DNA of 64,000 nt. Source: Phallusia mammillata (lineage: Eukaryota > Chordata > Ascidiacea > Phlebobranchia > Ascidiidae). Of the stretch, positions 44,632 through 60,097 are shown in pieces. Each line of letters opens with the position of its first letter. Within the stretch, counting starts at the first letter, position 1. Made by a program: the position numbers and the translations under genes. The notes under the pieces were generated by a model. The model searched no databases. It had not been told where the DNA came from and worked only from the letters and a program-made list of their open reading frames with translations. The stretch covers positions 33,038 through 97,037 of the forward strand of contig QLIY01000574.1 of assembly GCA_003260075.1 (NCBI GenBank). Reading direction: 5' to 3'.

Positions 44632-47600
44632 TCATACTTTTCCAAGGATCCTAGATTTTTTTTTCTGAAAGATTACTTCGTCACTTTGGCCATCATAGTC
44701 TGAATCACTGTCACTTAATGCACAACTGTCAGCAGCAGGGAGTTCACCATCATTGTTTCCACCTTTACTATTGATTACTAAACGATGGTATTTGTATTCC
44801 AACCTACAAACAACAAAACATAAATTTAAGACAGGGAAAGCGGATCATGAAACTGATAGAATGAAACTGTTGCACTGTCAGCAGCCAACAATAAAAAGGC
44901 TTTAACAAAAGAAAACAAACAAACTTTTTGCTCTTTTTCCAAAATTGACATGTTGTTGCAATTAATATCAACAAGAGAAGCACACAAAGGAAGCTCCCAA
45001 CTTCAATGTAAATAGTGAAGTCTCTGCAGGGCACCGAGCTTTGCGCTGGTAATGAAACACCATTTTTGCAATTTTTAGGGTAGAATTTCCAGTGGTATTT
45101 AGTTACCTATAAATACAACAATGCAAATTAACTTTGAACCTAACTGTAAGTACGTTTTTCGACAACAGCAAAGTCTTGTCATTATTTTTCATAAAAAAGT
45201 TCAATAAACAGCACTTGTTCTCCTTGAATGCATGAGCCAACAACCGCTTCATAATCATTTTCTGTACAGAGTGGGCAAGCATCAAAACTTTTCCATAAAA
45301 AGTGAAAGTTACATCCATCACATGTTCCATCTGGGCAGTTTCTTAAAAAAAGGGTGCAACGGTTTACTTACCAAACTTTAATTGTATTGATTGCTTGAAT
45401 TGATTAAACTTTTTATAACAGCTGTGGTCATATAAGGTACACCGTTGGCTTAACGCATATTGCTATTGCACTTACATTATGACCTAATTACAAATGTTTC
45501 TTGTCGTCTGTATACTTATTTCCTATTGGGTCTTATATTATCCAGCACGTAAATGGGTATATTTTAACAGATAACTAGAATAGTGGTTTTCCTATATATT
45601 GCCAGTTTATATATACTACATCATATTTAACGATGTATCACATATACCATTTACTATCTTTATAATGGATATATATTTGGCACTTACATTTCATTGGGTC
45701 CCTATCTTTTTCCTGGCACTTTATAACATAATTGTTTCTGCAAGCATAATCTAATGGGTCGCCACACATATGCATATGCGATTTGGCAACAGTAAAAATA
45801 GGGCACAATCATTGTTAAACTGGAATAGTGGTTTTCCTATATATTCCATTTTACAGAAACTGTGCCATATTTACGCACCATTCATTATAATTGTAAGGGA
45901 TATACATTTGATGGATACATTCAGTATGGTACCAATATTTTTGTGGCCTGTTATAACATAATTGTTTTTTCAAGCAAAAACCAATGGGTCCCCACACACA
46001 CATATATTTTGAATTCGTAACAGGATGAATGGTGCATGCATATGCTACGTTAGAATTTGAATTGCACAGATGACATTTGTCATATTAAAGAAATATTTAT
46101 AAACTTTTGTTATGTAACAGTCACAGCCCTTTGTTTGTTGAATTATGAGTTTTAATCCACACATAGCGTTCCCTGGCGCCGTTAAGTTTCTACACTCTAC
46201 ATTAACGTTTACAGCGCAATATAACTAACATCGTAATATCTTAATTCCAACCAGTGAGAAAATGGTCTTTGTGACGCGTTAATGCGTTAAGGAGAGGCAT
46301 TTTTTCCATGCGCCACTATCGTCAATCACTCCCATTGCATCAGATGTGCATGGAGCGAGCACAAATTTGTCAAAAGACAGCATGTAAAAACATATTTGGG
46401 GCTGTAAAAGTAGTCACTAAGCCAAATGCACTGAAATTTTTAACAACCAACAAGGAGCACCCTATCCACAGCTGTTGTTAAGTCTTGTATTTCTGACCTA
46501 ATTAAGATGTGAACAAACAAACAAATATTTGGGGGTAAAGGGGTGAAAATGGATGTACACAACTTCAAGTTACAAAATACTTTAAAATACGCTGCAATGT
46601 ACCAATCAAGAAAGTATGAAACTCCAGAATCAGCTTTAGCAAGTATAGCCGTTTTAAAAATTTCACGTTTTGGGGGGCTGTGGGTGAACCGAGGGATCAA
46701 ACGGGGTCAAAATTCACATGGACCATCTATAGACCAATATCTATAATGTGTGTAAATTTGAAAAAGTTTGAACCATTCTTTCTTGACCAAAACGTGGGAA
46801 CAAATCTGCGTTAGACGGAAAAAAAGAACTAACAAACATGTGTGTAAATTTAAGTAAGTTTGAAACACTCTTTCATGATCAAACAGGTTAAAAAAACAAG
46901 CATTAGACAAAAATAATAATACAGGCAATAACAATGTGCCCCTTTAAGGAAAGGGCCAATAACTAACTGGGGCATTTCAATTTGTCCAGCTGGAAGATTT
47001 TTTAAAGGATCACATCGTAAATAAACATAAGAATGTCGCCCATCAGTGCACTCCTTGCTGTCACTTTCATAATGTCTAAAAATTAAATATACTGCAAACG
47101 TTAACAAGTGATGCATTATTGTCATGTACAACCTAAGATATTTAACAACAAGAATTCATGTACTTAGAGAAAAGACGAATACAAGCACAGATTGCGAAAT
47201 CACTGTAGTTATTAAACACTAAATAAACACATCACTAAAGTTCTAATTCAAAATAAATAAGACACAATTTAAACTTTTTTTGTTTTAATAGTCATAACAC
47301 CATTTGCCAAGTTAGAGTACCTCATATGATAGACTACATCTTTTATGACAGCATCATCTTCATTTTCAAAAGGACTAGAAAGTGATGTTTCATTGTCAAC
47401 TTGGTAAACCTCCACTAAGGAATCAGCAACAATAGTTGGTTGAGAATGGACTGTCACATGCTTTCCTGGGCCGATAACACGAAACACACATTTTAAAAAT
47501 AATATTGTAAAAGTGGACACATGCTACCTATCCCCAATAACTTTCTTTAGCATAAATTTACTTAGAAAAATGTCTTTTCTAAATGTTGTCTTTGGATCCT

Positions 47601-50600
47601 TATCATTCACATACGTCAATTTAAAACAGTTTTAGGCACTTTATTTTGTGTCTAAAACACTTGGATTGGACAGAAAAAAAGGGTTGAAAATGTGCCTCCT
47701 ACAGAGAAAATACATAAATAGAATATGTAAACATACAGAGAAACAAATTATTACTTGTAAAATAATAATTATAAGATAGTCAATAAAAATGTCAAATAGT
47801 CAATAAAACTTCGCACAATTAGTCAATAAATAAAAAGCAACAACCATGGCACAATTACAGACAGTATAAACAGCAATCGCCTTGCAAGGTCCTCAATGCC
47901 CTACAGTTCATCATTAGCTAACAACAAAATTATCAGAATCAAATATAAAACTAATATTGAGTATACATGTCATGTACCTGGCATTTATGCCAACTTCCAA
48001 AAAAAGTCTTATGCCAGGTACTTGGCATTTTTTCCCCAAACAAAAACAATTTTGTTTCTCTTAAAAGCAGTGTTTGGCCCCACATACCTTGTTGATCAAT
48101 CATATTAGTTGCAGTTGAACGACAAATCATTCCTTGAACTGTGCTTGTGGAACCTTCCCGTGTTGTCATAGTGACATTATCAACACATTTGGCAAAACCA
48201 ACACCCTGGATCAATAAAAACACCAGTAATATATAGAGATTTTATTCACATCCAAGCTAGTAAACCAAAAGTCTTGTGGTTCATTGTATTTCGAAAGCTG
48301 CATAAAACAGATAACATTTTCTGCATATATTTTATCAATTTTGCTAAAAAACTAGAAAGGTGGCTTTCCGATATACTTCCATTTTATATATTCTATATCA
48401 TATGTTGCCAAGTTACTATGCACAAAATTTAATCTACACATATGATTGTTTTTGTAAACAAAAATGAATGGGTCCCCACATGCGTGTTTGTGCGGATTTA
48501 CGGTAAACAAATGTTGCGGTGATTTTTAGATTCTTAAGGACAAATTTTCAGAAAGCATTAACCCAACAATAAAATTTTGTTCGTATTCTTTTTGCACTAT
48601 TATTGTCATACAATTAGAAAAACATTAAAAAAGAACAAAACAAATACCTAATTTATACATGATTGAAGTATTGATTCCTAAATTAAAAAAACGCTATGTT
48701 ATGACGAAAAAAGTTCTGAACTGTGTTTGTAATACCTACTAGTTCACCTTTAGTAACCCATGGTCATGCGGCGGCCAAGCTGACAACAAGCATTTAAAAA
48801 AACATTCATCTTGCGAAAAAGTTAAGTTTATTTTTTCATCTTTATGTTGGTTAACAAAGTTTTGATTGACATATACAAAACCGAAGCAAGTTTATCAAGT
48901 TTAAATCACGTTGTGTGAAACCTTTGCCAAAACTGAAAATGTGAGTGATAACTTAATAAAACGACATAGCATTGCTGTGCAAAACAGCTGATTTCTAATC
49001 ACCGAAACGACGTCTCGTAAAACGTCTGTCCGACGTCAAGCTGAGCCCTCCCGCTNNNNNNNNNNNNNNNNNNNNNNNNNNNNNNNNNNNNNNNNNNNNN
49101 NNNNNNNNNNNNNNNNNNNNNNNNNNNNNNNNNNNNNNNNNNNNNNNNNNNNNNNNNNTCAAACTTCTGGAGGATCAAGTTCAGATTAATAACTAACATA
49201 TGTCCAAATTTGAAGCACTCCTCTACAAAACGAGCGTTACAAACCTGCGTTAAAAATTTTACATTTCGGGGGGCTGTGGGTGAACTGCTGGGTAATTCAG
49301 GGTCAAACTTCAGGAGGATCAAGTTTGGATTAATAACTAACATAGGTCCCAATTTGAAAAAAACTTCAAGCACTCTTTCTTGACCAAACGAGCGTTATAA
49401 ACAAGTGTTAGACAGAAAAAAGAAGAATAAAAAACTGACAAAAACAATGCGTCCCCTTCAGGGAAGGGGAGGGGACCCATAACAAGCATAAGCATGTCCA
49501 TAATGCGTGTTTTTGAAGAAAACATCTTTAGCAGTTAAAGGAGTTCAACAGTTTAAATTGTAACTAGAATGGTGGCTTTCTGATATACTTCCATTTTATA
49601 TATTCTATNGTCTGAATTGCGTGAGATTAGGACAGTTTCTACTTTACATACATGTTTATTTAGGGAACACTACCAATCACTGTGTTTGACTTTACAACAC
49701 CCTTTCTTATGGTTATCTGTTTACAACTTTGCGGTATTGGGGACCCATGAGTTTCTGCCTGCAGAAACAAATCAAGGTTATAAAAGATGTTGGCTGATAT
49801 GGGACCCAGTTCATAATAAGCATAGGGAATATATTACAGTTGCAAAATAGGTTGTAGTGTATATGCTGTTGTAAAATGTGCTAAGCCACCCTTTTAGTTT
49901 TTTTTACAGTTTTTATGAAATTCCTCCCCTGAATTCATAAAATTCCTCCCTAGGGAGGAATTCCTCCCTGGTTGGGAACCACTGACTTAGGGGTTCCGCG
50001 GATCTATAAAATTTATTAAAGAGGTCCGTGACTACAAAAAAGTTGGGAACCACTGGTGTAGATCAAATGATAGGATACATAATATATAAAATTTATATTA
50101 GAAGACCACCATTCTAGTTTTAGGCCTGCTTTGTGTTAATATTGTTTCTGTGTTAAAACTGATTTGCCATACGAAGTTAAGCAGCACTACATTCTACATT
50201 TACTAAATGTTTACTTCTGTTGTGACAGGTGAAAAAGTACGACACAGATCCACTTGTGTATCATAATAAAGTACTGTTGCGAACAGCTATAAGTATCTCT
50301 GAACTATTTGATGATACAGAAAAAATATTGCCAGAAATTACCTTTTCATTTTTTATCCTTCATGGCGACCGTGATGGCATGTGTGATGTTTCTGGTTCAA
50401 AAATGTTGCACGAACTTGCAAAGAGCACTGACAAGACGATAAAGGTTTCTTGAACTTTTTTAAACAAACACTTGTGTTATATTTATAATTTATGCTATTT
50501 TTAGATATTCCCTGGTGGCTACCATGAATTGGTTCATGACATTGAACCTACATCTTCAGAATATGCCTCATGCATTGTTGATTGGCTGAAAGAACGCTTA

Positions 50601-53600
50601 CCCAAATGTTAAAATGTTTATTGCATAGCATGATCCTATTCAAGACTTTGCATGTCACTATAGTTGCAACCAGTTTTATGTGCCACTTAAAAATAACTTT
50701 GCAATTAATGTTTTTGATTATTACATCATGTTTTACCTGTTATAATAGAGTGATGTAGTTTTTAAAGGTTTTGTTTCATATTGTTAAGCATTCTGTTTTG
50801 TACTTACTATTTTTATTCCTCAGTGTCAAAAATTACTTTTTCATGAAGTAGTAAATCATGTTGATAGAATGGTTTCAGGGCTTGGATGTGTGATGTTTAT
50901 GTTAATCCCATCTATCCGCCAGGTGTCACCCAATGTAACATGTGCCTGTTGTTCCTGTAGAAAAGTGCCATGAAATTTTTAAACAAAGCATTCCTATACA
51001 TCTTGAAGGTGTGCGTGGGTCAGTGTGTTGCAGTTCATGACAGGATGAAAATATTTTCTAAAATGTAATAGATAGAATTATCATAATGTTTTGCCATCAA
51101 AACCTCTTTTGCACTCACTTACAAATACGCATCTACAGTTTATTCACTGCCTTGGTTTCTTTACACACTAATAATATATACTTTATAACTTTATTTGTGT
51201 TTTGTGTACTTACTTTTGATTTCATATTTAACATTTACAATACTTTTTGCTTTGTTGGACGTGTATACACAATAATGCAATCGTCGCATGTTACAATGTT
51301 CGTTTTGTGCTTTTTGGTGTATGCGAGTGCAAATGAAAAGTGCTATAAAATGATATTTTTCGGAGCCTTCATAAAAACGTTGACATTGACACAAGTTAGC
51401 AGATTAAAAACCCGGGCATCAGTTTTAGAGGACAAAAGTAACTAATACTCCCTATCCACGGATAATTATGGGTCACATATTGATTTTACTCAAATTGTTT
51501 TGTTTTTTTTCTTCCCAAAGTTTGTCCGACTCGTTTTTCCANATTAGTGTCACATGAGCATACAACTGTACCGAGTTTTAAAAGTCACAGACATAAGCTT
51601 TACAACAGAAATATATTGGCAACATGTTATAGTATGTTGTAAAAAGTACAACCTTACCTCATTCATACAAATATTTAGTTGATAAACATGATTGTATTTT
51701 CTTCCAGTGTTTGTAAAGCTAGGTTTAGTTTCAACAAGGAATGTTGAGGACAGGTTCATAAAGTCATACTTGCGGTTGTTCTAAAAATGGCAATGACTCC
51801 CCAAGTAAAGTTTTGAAAGATTAACTTAAAATTAACAGATTCCAGCAAAATAATATTTATCAAATACAATGAGATTGAAATACTCTTGTTTACAATTAAA
51901 AAGAGATAGTTATAACAGGGAAACACACACACATGAAAACAGTATGTGCCCAATAATGGAAAAAAGATAACCCACAGTGACTTAAAATATTATGGTAGAA
52001 TTGTACATACATGGGTGGAAATGTATGTGCAATTGTTAAGACATTTTTCTTTGTCCTCTCTGCTCTGAGTATTTTTTCCACAAGTCACACAACCAGTCCT
52101 GTCAATATTCAGCCTAGTGTTTGTAGGACATTCGAGACATTGTCTTGTCGTAATGTCAGCATAAGAGCCCATGGGACAAGGGATGCATTTTTCATCTAAA
52201 GAAAGCAAAAAAACATACACAATAAAAGAACTAGAATAGTGGTTTTCCTGTATATTGCCAGTTTATATATACTACATCATATTTAACGGTGTATCATATA
52301 TACCATTTACTATATTTATAATGGATATATATTTGGCACCTACATTTCATTGGGTCCCTATCTTTTTCCTGGCACTTTATACCATAATTGTTTCTGCAAG
52401 CATAATCTAATGGGTCCCCACACATGTGCAAATGCGATTTGGTAACAGTAAAAATAGGGCACAATCATTGTTAAACTGGAATAGTGGTTTTCCTATATAT
52501 TCCATTTTACAGAAACTGTGCCATATTTATGCACCATTCATTATAATTGTAAGGGATATATATTTGATGGATACATTCAGTGTGGTACCAATACTTTTGT
52601 GGCCTGTTATAACATAGTTGTTTTTGCTAGCAAAAACCAATGGGTCCATAATTACAAACGTGAAACATTACACATAGCACATACTTCTTGCCTGGCCAAC
52701 GCATGATTGACAGGTATCAGCAGACCCACCAAGCGCGTTGGTGACGTTCACCACAAACAGACTTGCCATGTCATCAGTTCCCTAGGAGTTTTAAATGTTG
52801 TTTAAGAAAATCTCAAATACTTTTTTTCATGAAAAGTAAACATACCAATTTGCTTCTTTGAAATGCCCAAGTAAAAGACATTGGACCTTTGTGATATTTG
52901 TTGACATACGTATATGTCTTTCGCTCTTGTTTTCCCCTCCAACTCTCCACAACAGTGGTTCCATCAATAGTATTATCCTGCATCGTAATACTAGAAGGTT
53001 AGCTTTGCACATATACTACAAGCTATTTAAATAGGTCATAGATATATTTCCTAAATATTTAACCACATTTTTTAACACCCCAACAGGAAATGCATACCAT
53101 TGACCTTGAGTAACCTCTCGTCATGAAAGGTGAATGGTTGTTCAATGATCTTGTTACACATTTTTTAATAGCAAGTGGTCCTCAGTGTTCAACAATAATG
53201 CTTTAGCTAATTTATGCATAACTTAAGTATTGATTCTCAAGTTTATTGGTCTAAAATAAAGCAACTACATTGTGACATAAAATAGTTGTAAACTGTGTTT
53301 TGTCATACCAGCCAGTTGACCTTCAGTGGCCCCTTGTCATGCGGAGGTCAAGATGACAATGACCGTTTAATGACCATTTATTGCAGCTTTTGGAAAAACT
53401 TGGTTAATTTTTTGACCTTTATGTTAAGCAACAAAGGTTGTCCAACATATAATAAACCGAAATACCATTAATTGTGCTTAAATCACGTCTAAAGAATGAA
53501 ACCTTTGCCAAACTGAAAATATCATGGTAGAGTATCTATGGTTTACATGATTCATGACATATGCACCTTCATAAAATAAAACTGACACTCTCCCAAGCAA

Positions 53601-56600
53601 TCCAAAGAAAATATGAAAGTCACTTTTCCAACTATATTTTCTGAATATGATTCAAAAAACCCATTAAGGTGCAAAACCAGTATAAGATATGCATCATCAG
53701 ATTTAGAGCTGACAGTCCTAACTTGATCTCCAACTGGAATCCAACCCTGAAAAGATTTTATTTCATATTAATGTAAATAGGAAAATTTCTTTGAAGCATT
53801 TTTTTATAACAACAATAAATGCCTAAAATAGAAATTCTGTACAAACTGTCCAATACAGACAAATCCGGTTAATTGCATAATTCATTTAATTGCATCACAA
53901 TTAAAAATCCCGAACCATCGCCCATCGTTTGTTAAGAAAATCCTCCGGTTAATCGCATACCGGTAAACCGGATATTCGCATCGATTTTCAACGAAATATG
54001 CGATTAACCGGATTGCTGATCTCTATGTGAAAGTCAAACAGACCAAGTTTTTCGAATAAAAAACACATCTAATTTCAATGTTGAAAATGACAAGTCTCAA
54101 CCATAAAATATTTTTGAAAAGTTATTGGGAGATTAAATCGACGTTCAGTTTACCGCTGTGCGATAACAAGGAGTCGTTATCTCACAGCTGTGCACATTGA
54201 TTCTTTTTTTGTTGGCTTATCTAATCGCCAATAGTGATTCAACAAGCGTCCAAATAAAGAGTCTAATGTGTCAAAATTACAAACTGTTGTTCCATTGTAT
54301 TTTCTTGCCAAGTGCAACTGCACCAAATTCGAAGCATTAAACTGTATTGAAATTTGAACAATTTTGAATGTAAAACAAATGATTAAAAATGTTTTCTGTT
54401 ATACTGTTCATGACCCACAAAACACATAATGGTTGTAAAAAATGTTAGATTGCAAGTAATCACACTATGTTGTTGGGGGGGGGGTATTCACGTAATTGGT
54501 AACATGCAAATCATTGCCATATTTTATGTCTTCTATTCGTGACCTTTCGCGACTTTTCAGATAGATCACTGATTACGAAAGGCATTTATTTCTTTAGTAT
54601 TTGTTGCTGGTTTAATTTTTTGAAGCAACGATCACACGTTGATCACCTGACAGTCACGCCAATCTTGCAGTTGTAGTTTTGCTGAGTAAGCTAGAAAGTA
54701 GTGCCGCAATCTGAGTCTTTAAAGGTTTTGCAAAAATCAATAATTCTTTTTGTCAATTGGACAACGGGTTATAATAGAAACTGATGCAGCTCGCCTTGGT
54801 GCCCTTACGCTGTAGAATGTGCCGAAGTTGTAAGTTTGACCAGGTTTTGGTCGTGTACTTTCGAGTTTGGGCTTGCTTGCAAGTATGCACCTAGCACTTT
54901 GCCGCTTAATGCGTTGATTTGAACTAGAAAACAAAATAGGTCAGAAACAATGGGACATTTTATGTGTATATCAAGCGAGAGGCCTGGCACATTTATAAGG
55001 GAAACTACCCAAACAAGACTAAAACGTCATAAACCATCGTCATAGCGAAGTTCCCAAATTTAAATGTTGGGCCCCTTTGGCTATGATGCGATGCAACATA
55101 TCTTTTCAAATAAACCCGACTGCAAGAGAAAGCACAAATCAAGCGAAGTGTGGCGTGTGCGCCAATTGGAGAGTGTGTGTGCATTTCTACTGTTTCTTCA
55201 ACACACTTGGGCGCTTGCACCATACCCGCCACAGTTAGGAAGCATGACGTCATGTATTGCGCTGAGAGTAATAAATCTAGTTTTGACTTTAAGAGTACTT
55301 TTTTTAATTCTCGGCAACAAAAGAGAGAAAATACTGCTCCGTTGGCATAGTTGAGCGTCACTGCAACTTTGTTTTAGCTGGGGAAGTGAAAATGAGCACT
55401 TATGTTAACGGCGTGTACTGTTTACATAGCAACCATAGGTTAAACGCATCAAATGCCCCTGGCAAATCGATGATGCGATTAACCGGATTCGTCTGTAGCA
55501 GTTTTAGTACATTAAAATACAAGAAGGCCAGTACATGATAATGACAAAAGCATTTAAATGTTAACAAATTTTGGTAAACTTAATACATGTTTGCAGCATA
55601 TATAAAGTGTACCTTTTTTACATTGCACTGTCGGTTGTCAAAACTAATGCAAGAAGTTTTCATGTTGGAAGGTAAGCTATCCCACCAGCTATACCAAAAT
55701 CCATAATGTGGTGCTGTGTTAGCTGGACAGGACTTGCATTCTAAAATAAAATGTTTGCAGTGACTGTATTTTGCAGTCATTTTATGAGTCTAATACAGTG
55801 TTTCTCAACCTTTTTTACTGTACCGCGTCTTTTAGGTCTACAATTTATGAATGCCACCCTTAGAACTGACAAAATCAAAACAATTTTATTTCACGTACAA
55901 TATTAATGTGATAATTAAAAGCCTAATCTTTAACAAACTAAATTTTTATCCTTCAGGGTCGTATTTAAGCTGTGGAGATCCTTTCTGCATAACATACGAG
56001 GCAAGCCAATGCAGGGTGAAACACCAACGTTTTTTAAGTAACAAACAATAACTAATTAAAAAGACTTTTTAGTGCGTGTGTGCCCACTATTTGACGTTTT
56101 TAAAAACGGTCACTTTAATTCCTTGGGATCCTACTTCCGTACGTCAGCAGTGAACAAATCACATGTTCAATTGTGATGTCAACAAACCCGTTTGTGACTT
56201 ACCTGGTACATTATTGTGTAATTAACAAGTGATCACTTTATAGTATGGTTTTGCAGTGATTGTCTAATGGTCTGCGGCCGAGCACCGAGCATACAAAATC
56301 TCAAGTACTCGGTTTGACCAAGCACAACTTAATTACTACCTGCAAATTTTGCTATTACAGTGCAGACAAGCCCGACAAATATTGCATTGTAATTTACACT
56401 AAATGCATTGTGAAAGAGATATGACAAAAATAACTGTTTCTTTTTGTTTCATTTTAACTGTTCTATCTTCTCTCAGCGCCCCCTATTCGCCCAAATATTC
56501 TCCATCGCCCCCCTTAATGATAACAAACGCCCCCAGGGGGGTGCTGGCGCCCCGGTTGAGAACTACTGGTCTAATACTACAAGCTACCCACTTGGTAGTC

Positions 56601-59600
56601 ACGGTGTTACAAAACAACTAAAAGCATAACACTATAATACACACCAGAGGAACCGTTAGAGTAAGAATTTTTTTGGCATGCAACACATCCTTTTGCTGTG
56701 TACGAAAATCCTGGATTGCATGGAGCACAAGGCTTCTCGTGGTTCGAATCAGGTAGCTTTACTGAAGTTTCCAATGAGTCAAGGCAAACCTTAGGTTCAA
56801 CCCATTTGTACAAAATTTTCGTCTGGAAATTAGAAAGCAATTATTGAATATAATTGTGTACTAAATTGAAAAAAATAGTAAGATTAATTTACTCACTGTT
56901 TTGTTTTTACTACATTTTGAATGTGTTGCAAAGTAATCTTTTTCCATACATGGTGGCCTGTTCAAACATTCTGAAGCTCCTTGGGCTGCATATTCAGTAG
57001 ATACATCACATGGAGTACATGAAGTTGCTCCACCCAAACTCATTGTGTTTGATGGACAAAGATCACACCAGTGGGAAGCATTGGAGGGTGCAAAGAAGCC
57101 AGGTCGACATTCATGACATTTGGTTGTATAAGAAACTCCTTAAAAAAGAAAAAAACAATTAAAAATGTTAAAATTGACATTTAGTCCAATATTTACCAGA
57201 TATTTCAATATCCTTGATTTTTACAGGATTTATTGATCTTTTTTCCCCAACTAAAATGCCAGTTGTCTTCCAGTATAAAACATTTTGCCCAGCAGATAGC
57301 ATTACCTAAACAAATCAAGTAAAAACTAGAAAGGTGGCTTTCCTATATAATGCCAATTTATATATTCTGTTTCCTACTAAACCAGTGGTTCTCAACCTTT
57401 TTTCTTTCGTGGCCCATTTTCATTAAACAAAAATTCTGTGGCCCAGTAAATTTATATGAAAGAAAAACAACAACTATATAATAGGTTCAGAACAAAAAAA
57501 TGCAGATCATATTTTAAACAGATTATAAGTTTAAAATAAGTTAATGCAAAAAAACATAAAACAGCACTTTCCCTTCTTTTAATCAAGCACTTTCATTTAT
57601 GATCAAAGTCTATTGGTTATGACCAGAGTAATTGGACAATTGATATGCTGCTATTATCTGGCTTTGTTGTAATCACAAAGTAGTTTATTACATCATAAAC
57701 ATACGGGGTTGCAGAAACGCAAAGTAACTTTATACCGAAAATAGATCAATTCAAATAAATTTACATTCCTTCTTAATTCCTCCCCAAGCCATTATTCTTA
57801 TAAAATCAAGTGTACTGACACAAATGAAAGTAATTTTTTTTAAAGCTTTCTATTTGATTGGTCTGTGGCCCAATTAAAATGCTTCCATGGCCCACTGGTT
57901 GAGAACCACTGTACTAAACAATTTACTTCATACACCATCTGACCTACTAAAATGATTGTTTTTGCCTTGCAAAAATAAATAAGTTCCCACAGACCTGTAT
58001 ATGCAATAAAACACAGTAACAACATGATGTGAAAATTTCTGAATTCTTTAAAAAAAGAAAAAAAGGTTGTTAATTCAGTCACAAAATCCTGATTGTAATA
58101 AAGCAAAAAAATTGCACAGTCACAATATGTGTACATAGTCCTGCAAAAACATCTTGTAGTGCGATGGTAATGCAGACAGTAACCTCTTGACCTTAACATG
58201 GATAAGATCGTTCATTATTTGTTTCCGACATATTGCTAGACGTTTTTGAGATTTTTGTTGTTTTTTATTTTTTTTATTTCAAGATCAGCAACTGGACCAT
58301 CACTACCTTTCGACACAGTTTTTAATAGCATGCATGTTCAACAATGCCATTTTGCCTAATTCATGCATGACTCAAGTACTGATTCTTGAATTGATTTGTC
58401 AAAAATAAAGAAGCCACATTATGAGAAAAAAACGTTCTTACATACTTTTGTAATACCTACAAGTTGACCTTTAGTGACCCATGGTCATGCGGCAGGCAAG
58501 CTGACAACGAGAATTAAAAGACCATTTATTGCAGCTTTCGAAAATTGTAAGTTGATTTTTTTAACTTCATGTTGATCAACAATGTTTTACTTGGCCGAAG
58601 CAAGTTTGTCAAGTTTAAATTATGTCTTAGGTGTGAAACCTTGGTCAAAACTGAAAATGTGCATGATAACTTAATAAAACGTCATGGCATTGCTGCGAAA
58701 CAACAGCTGATTTACATTGCACCTATCAACAAAGCATGAAACTAGACAATGTACTTTAGTCATTACAGCCGTTTTAAAAATTGTAGGTTTTGGGGGCCTG
58801 TGGGTATACCACTGGGTCATTCTCAGTCAAACTTAAGAAGGATAAAATTTTGACTAATAACTAACATCTGTCTAAATTTGAAGCACTCTTTCTTGACCAA
58901 ACACGTATAACAAACCAGCGTTAGACAGAAAAAAGAAAAATGGACAAAAACAAAACTATAGCACAAGTTAATGTTATGTTGGTTTGTTATTTCTGCATGA
59001 AATGTGTATTACATCCAGGGCAAGAAAAAACAGGAAATTTCATGGAAAGCCAGCAAATATTTCCTGTCAGTTTTCAGTAAATCTGATGGGATCAATTCTA
59101 ATAAATTGCGGACAAAATAACATCAATTGTGTAAATTGTGTATTTTAGAATAGATTGCATACTCCAGACGAGAAAAATGTGTTGAAATGTGTTTGCATGA
59201 AGCTGTAGTTTGTGAATATCAAAATAATCCAAATAAACTGAACCCAACATATTTTACCCATACAACATTGTACTTCTTGCACATTAGGCAACTTTCAAAC
59301 TTATTGATTTCAATTTTGTAGTTTCCTACATGTTTATTTAATGTTGAGTGGAAAACTTTTTAGCTAAGAAAAACAATGCTATCATAATTGTTAGACCATT
59401 ATTGCTGAGGAGGTGTTATCTGTGAGTGTTCAAAATCAACTTAACCATTTGTTAAAACGTTTTTAAACAATTTAAATACACATAAACAACTAAAAGGGTG
59501 GCTTAGCACATTTTGCTATAGCATATACAATACAACCTATTTTGCAATGGTAATACCGTAATTTTCCATGCATAATGCGCCCCCGTGCATGATACGCACC

Positions 59601-60020
59601 CTACAAATGGCATGTTGATGCTGGAAAAACGCCTGTACCCATGTATAGTACGCACCCAAATTTTAACTCTTACTTAAGTCCGTAAACGTAAAATTATTTC
59701 AGAAAAAAAAATCATCATTGGGAACAACCGGATGTTATTCTGCCGGTCAGTATCACTGCGCATGCGGGGGGGGGGGGCGAAGAAATGTTTCGGATTTGTG
59801 TAGGGTACATTATGACAGCAAACGAGCAGGTGATCGAGCAAGCGTCTGATACGAGAGCATTGTAAGAGTGTTGTTAAATAAAATATTACCTACAGACAAC
59901 AACACCACTTTTTCCGATCATTTTCCGTTATAAATGCTGAAATCTTACTGGTCGCGAAAACTCGTGTGGTTTAATATGTATCAGATTAAAATACCTAAAA
60001 ATCAGAATAATTAATTCAAA

Positions 60021-60097
<77 letters not shown>

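Noticed and set aside
54737-55361. Minus-strand open frames of 61-118 codons
   Set aside because: Inside the pogo-like element, overlapping each other in different frames, with no transposase motif; not needed by the ELAPOR exon chain.
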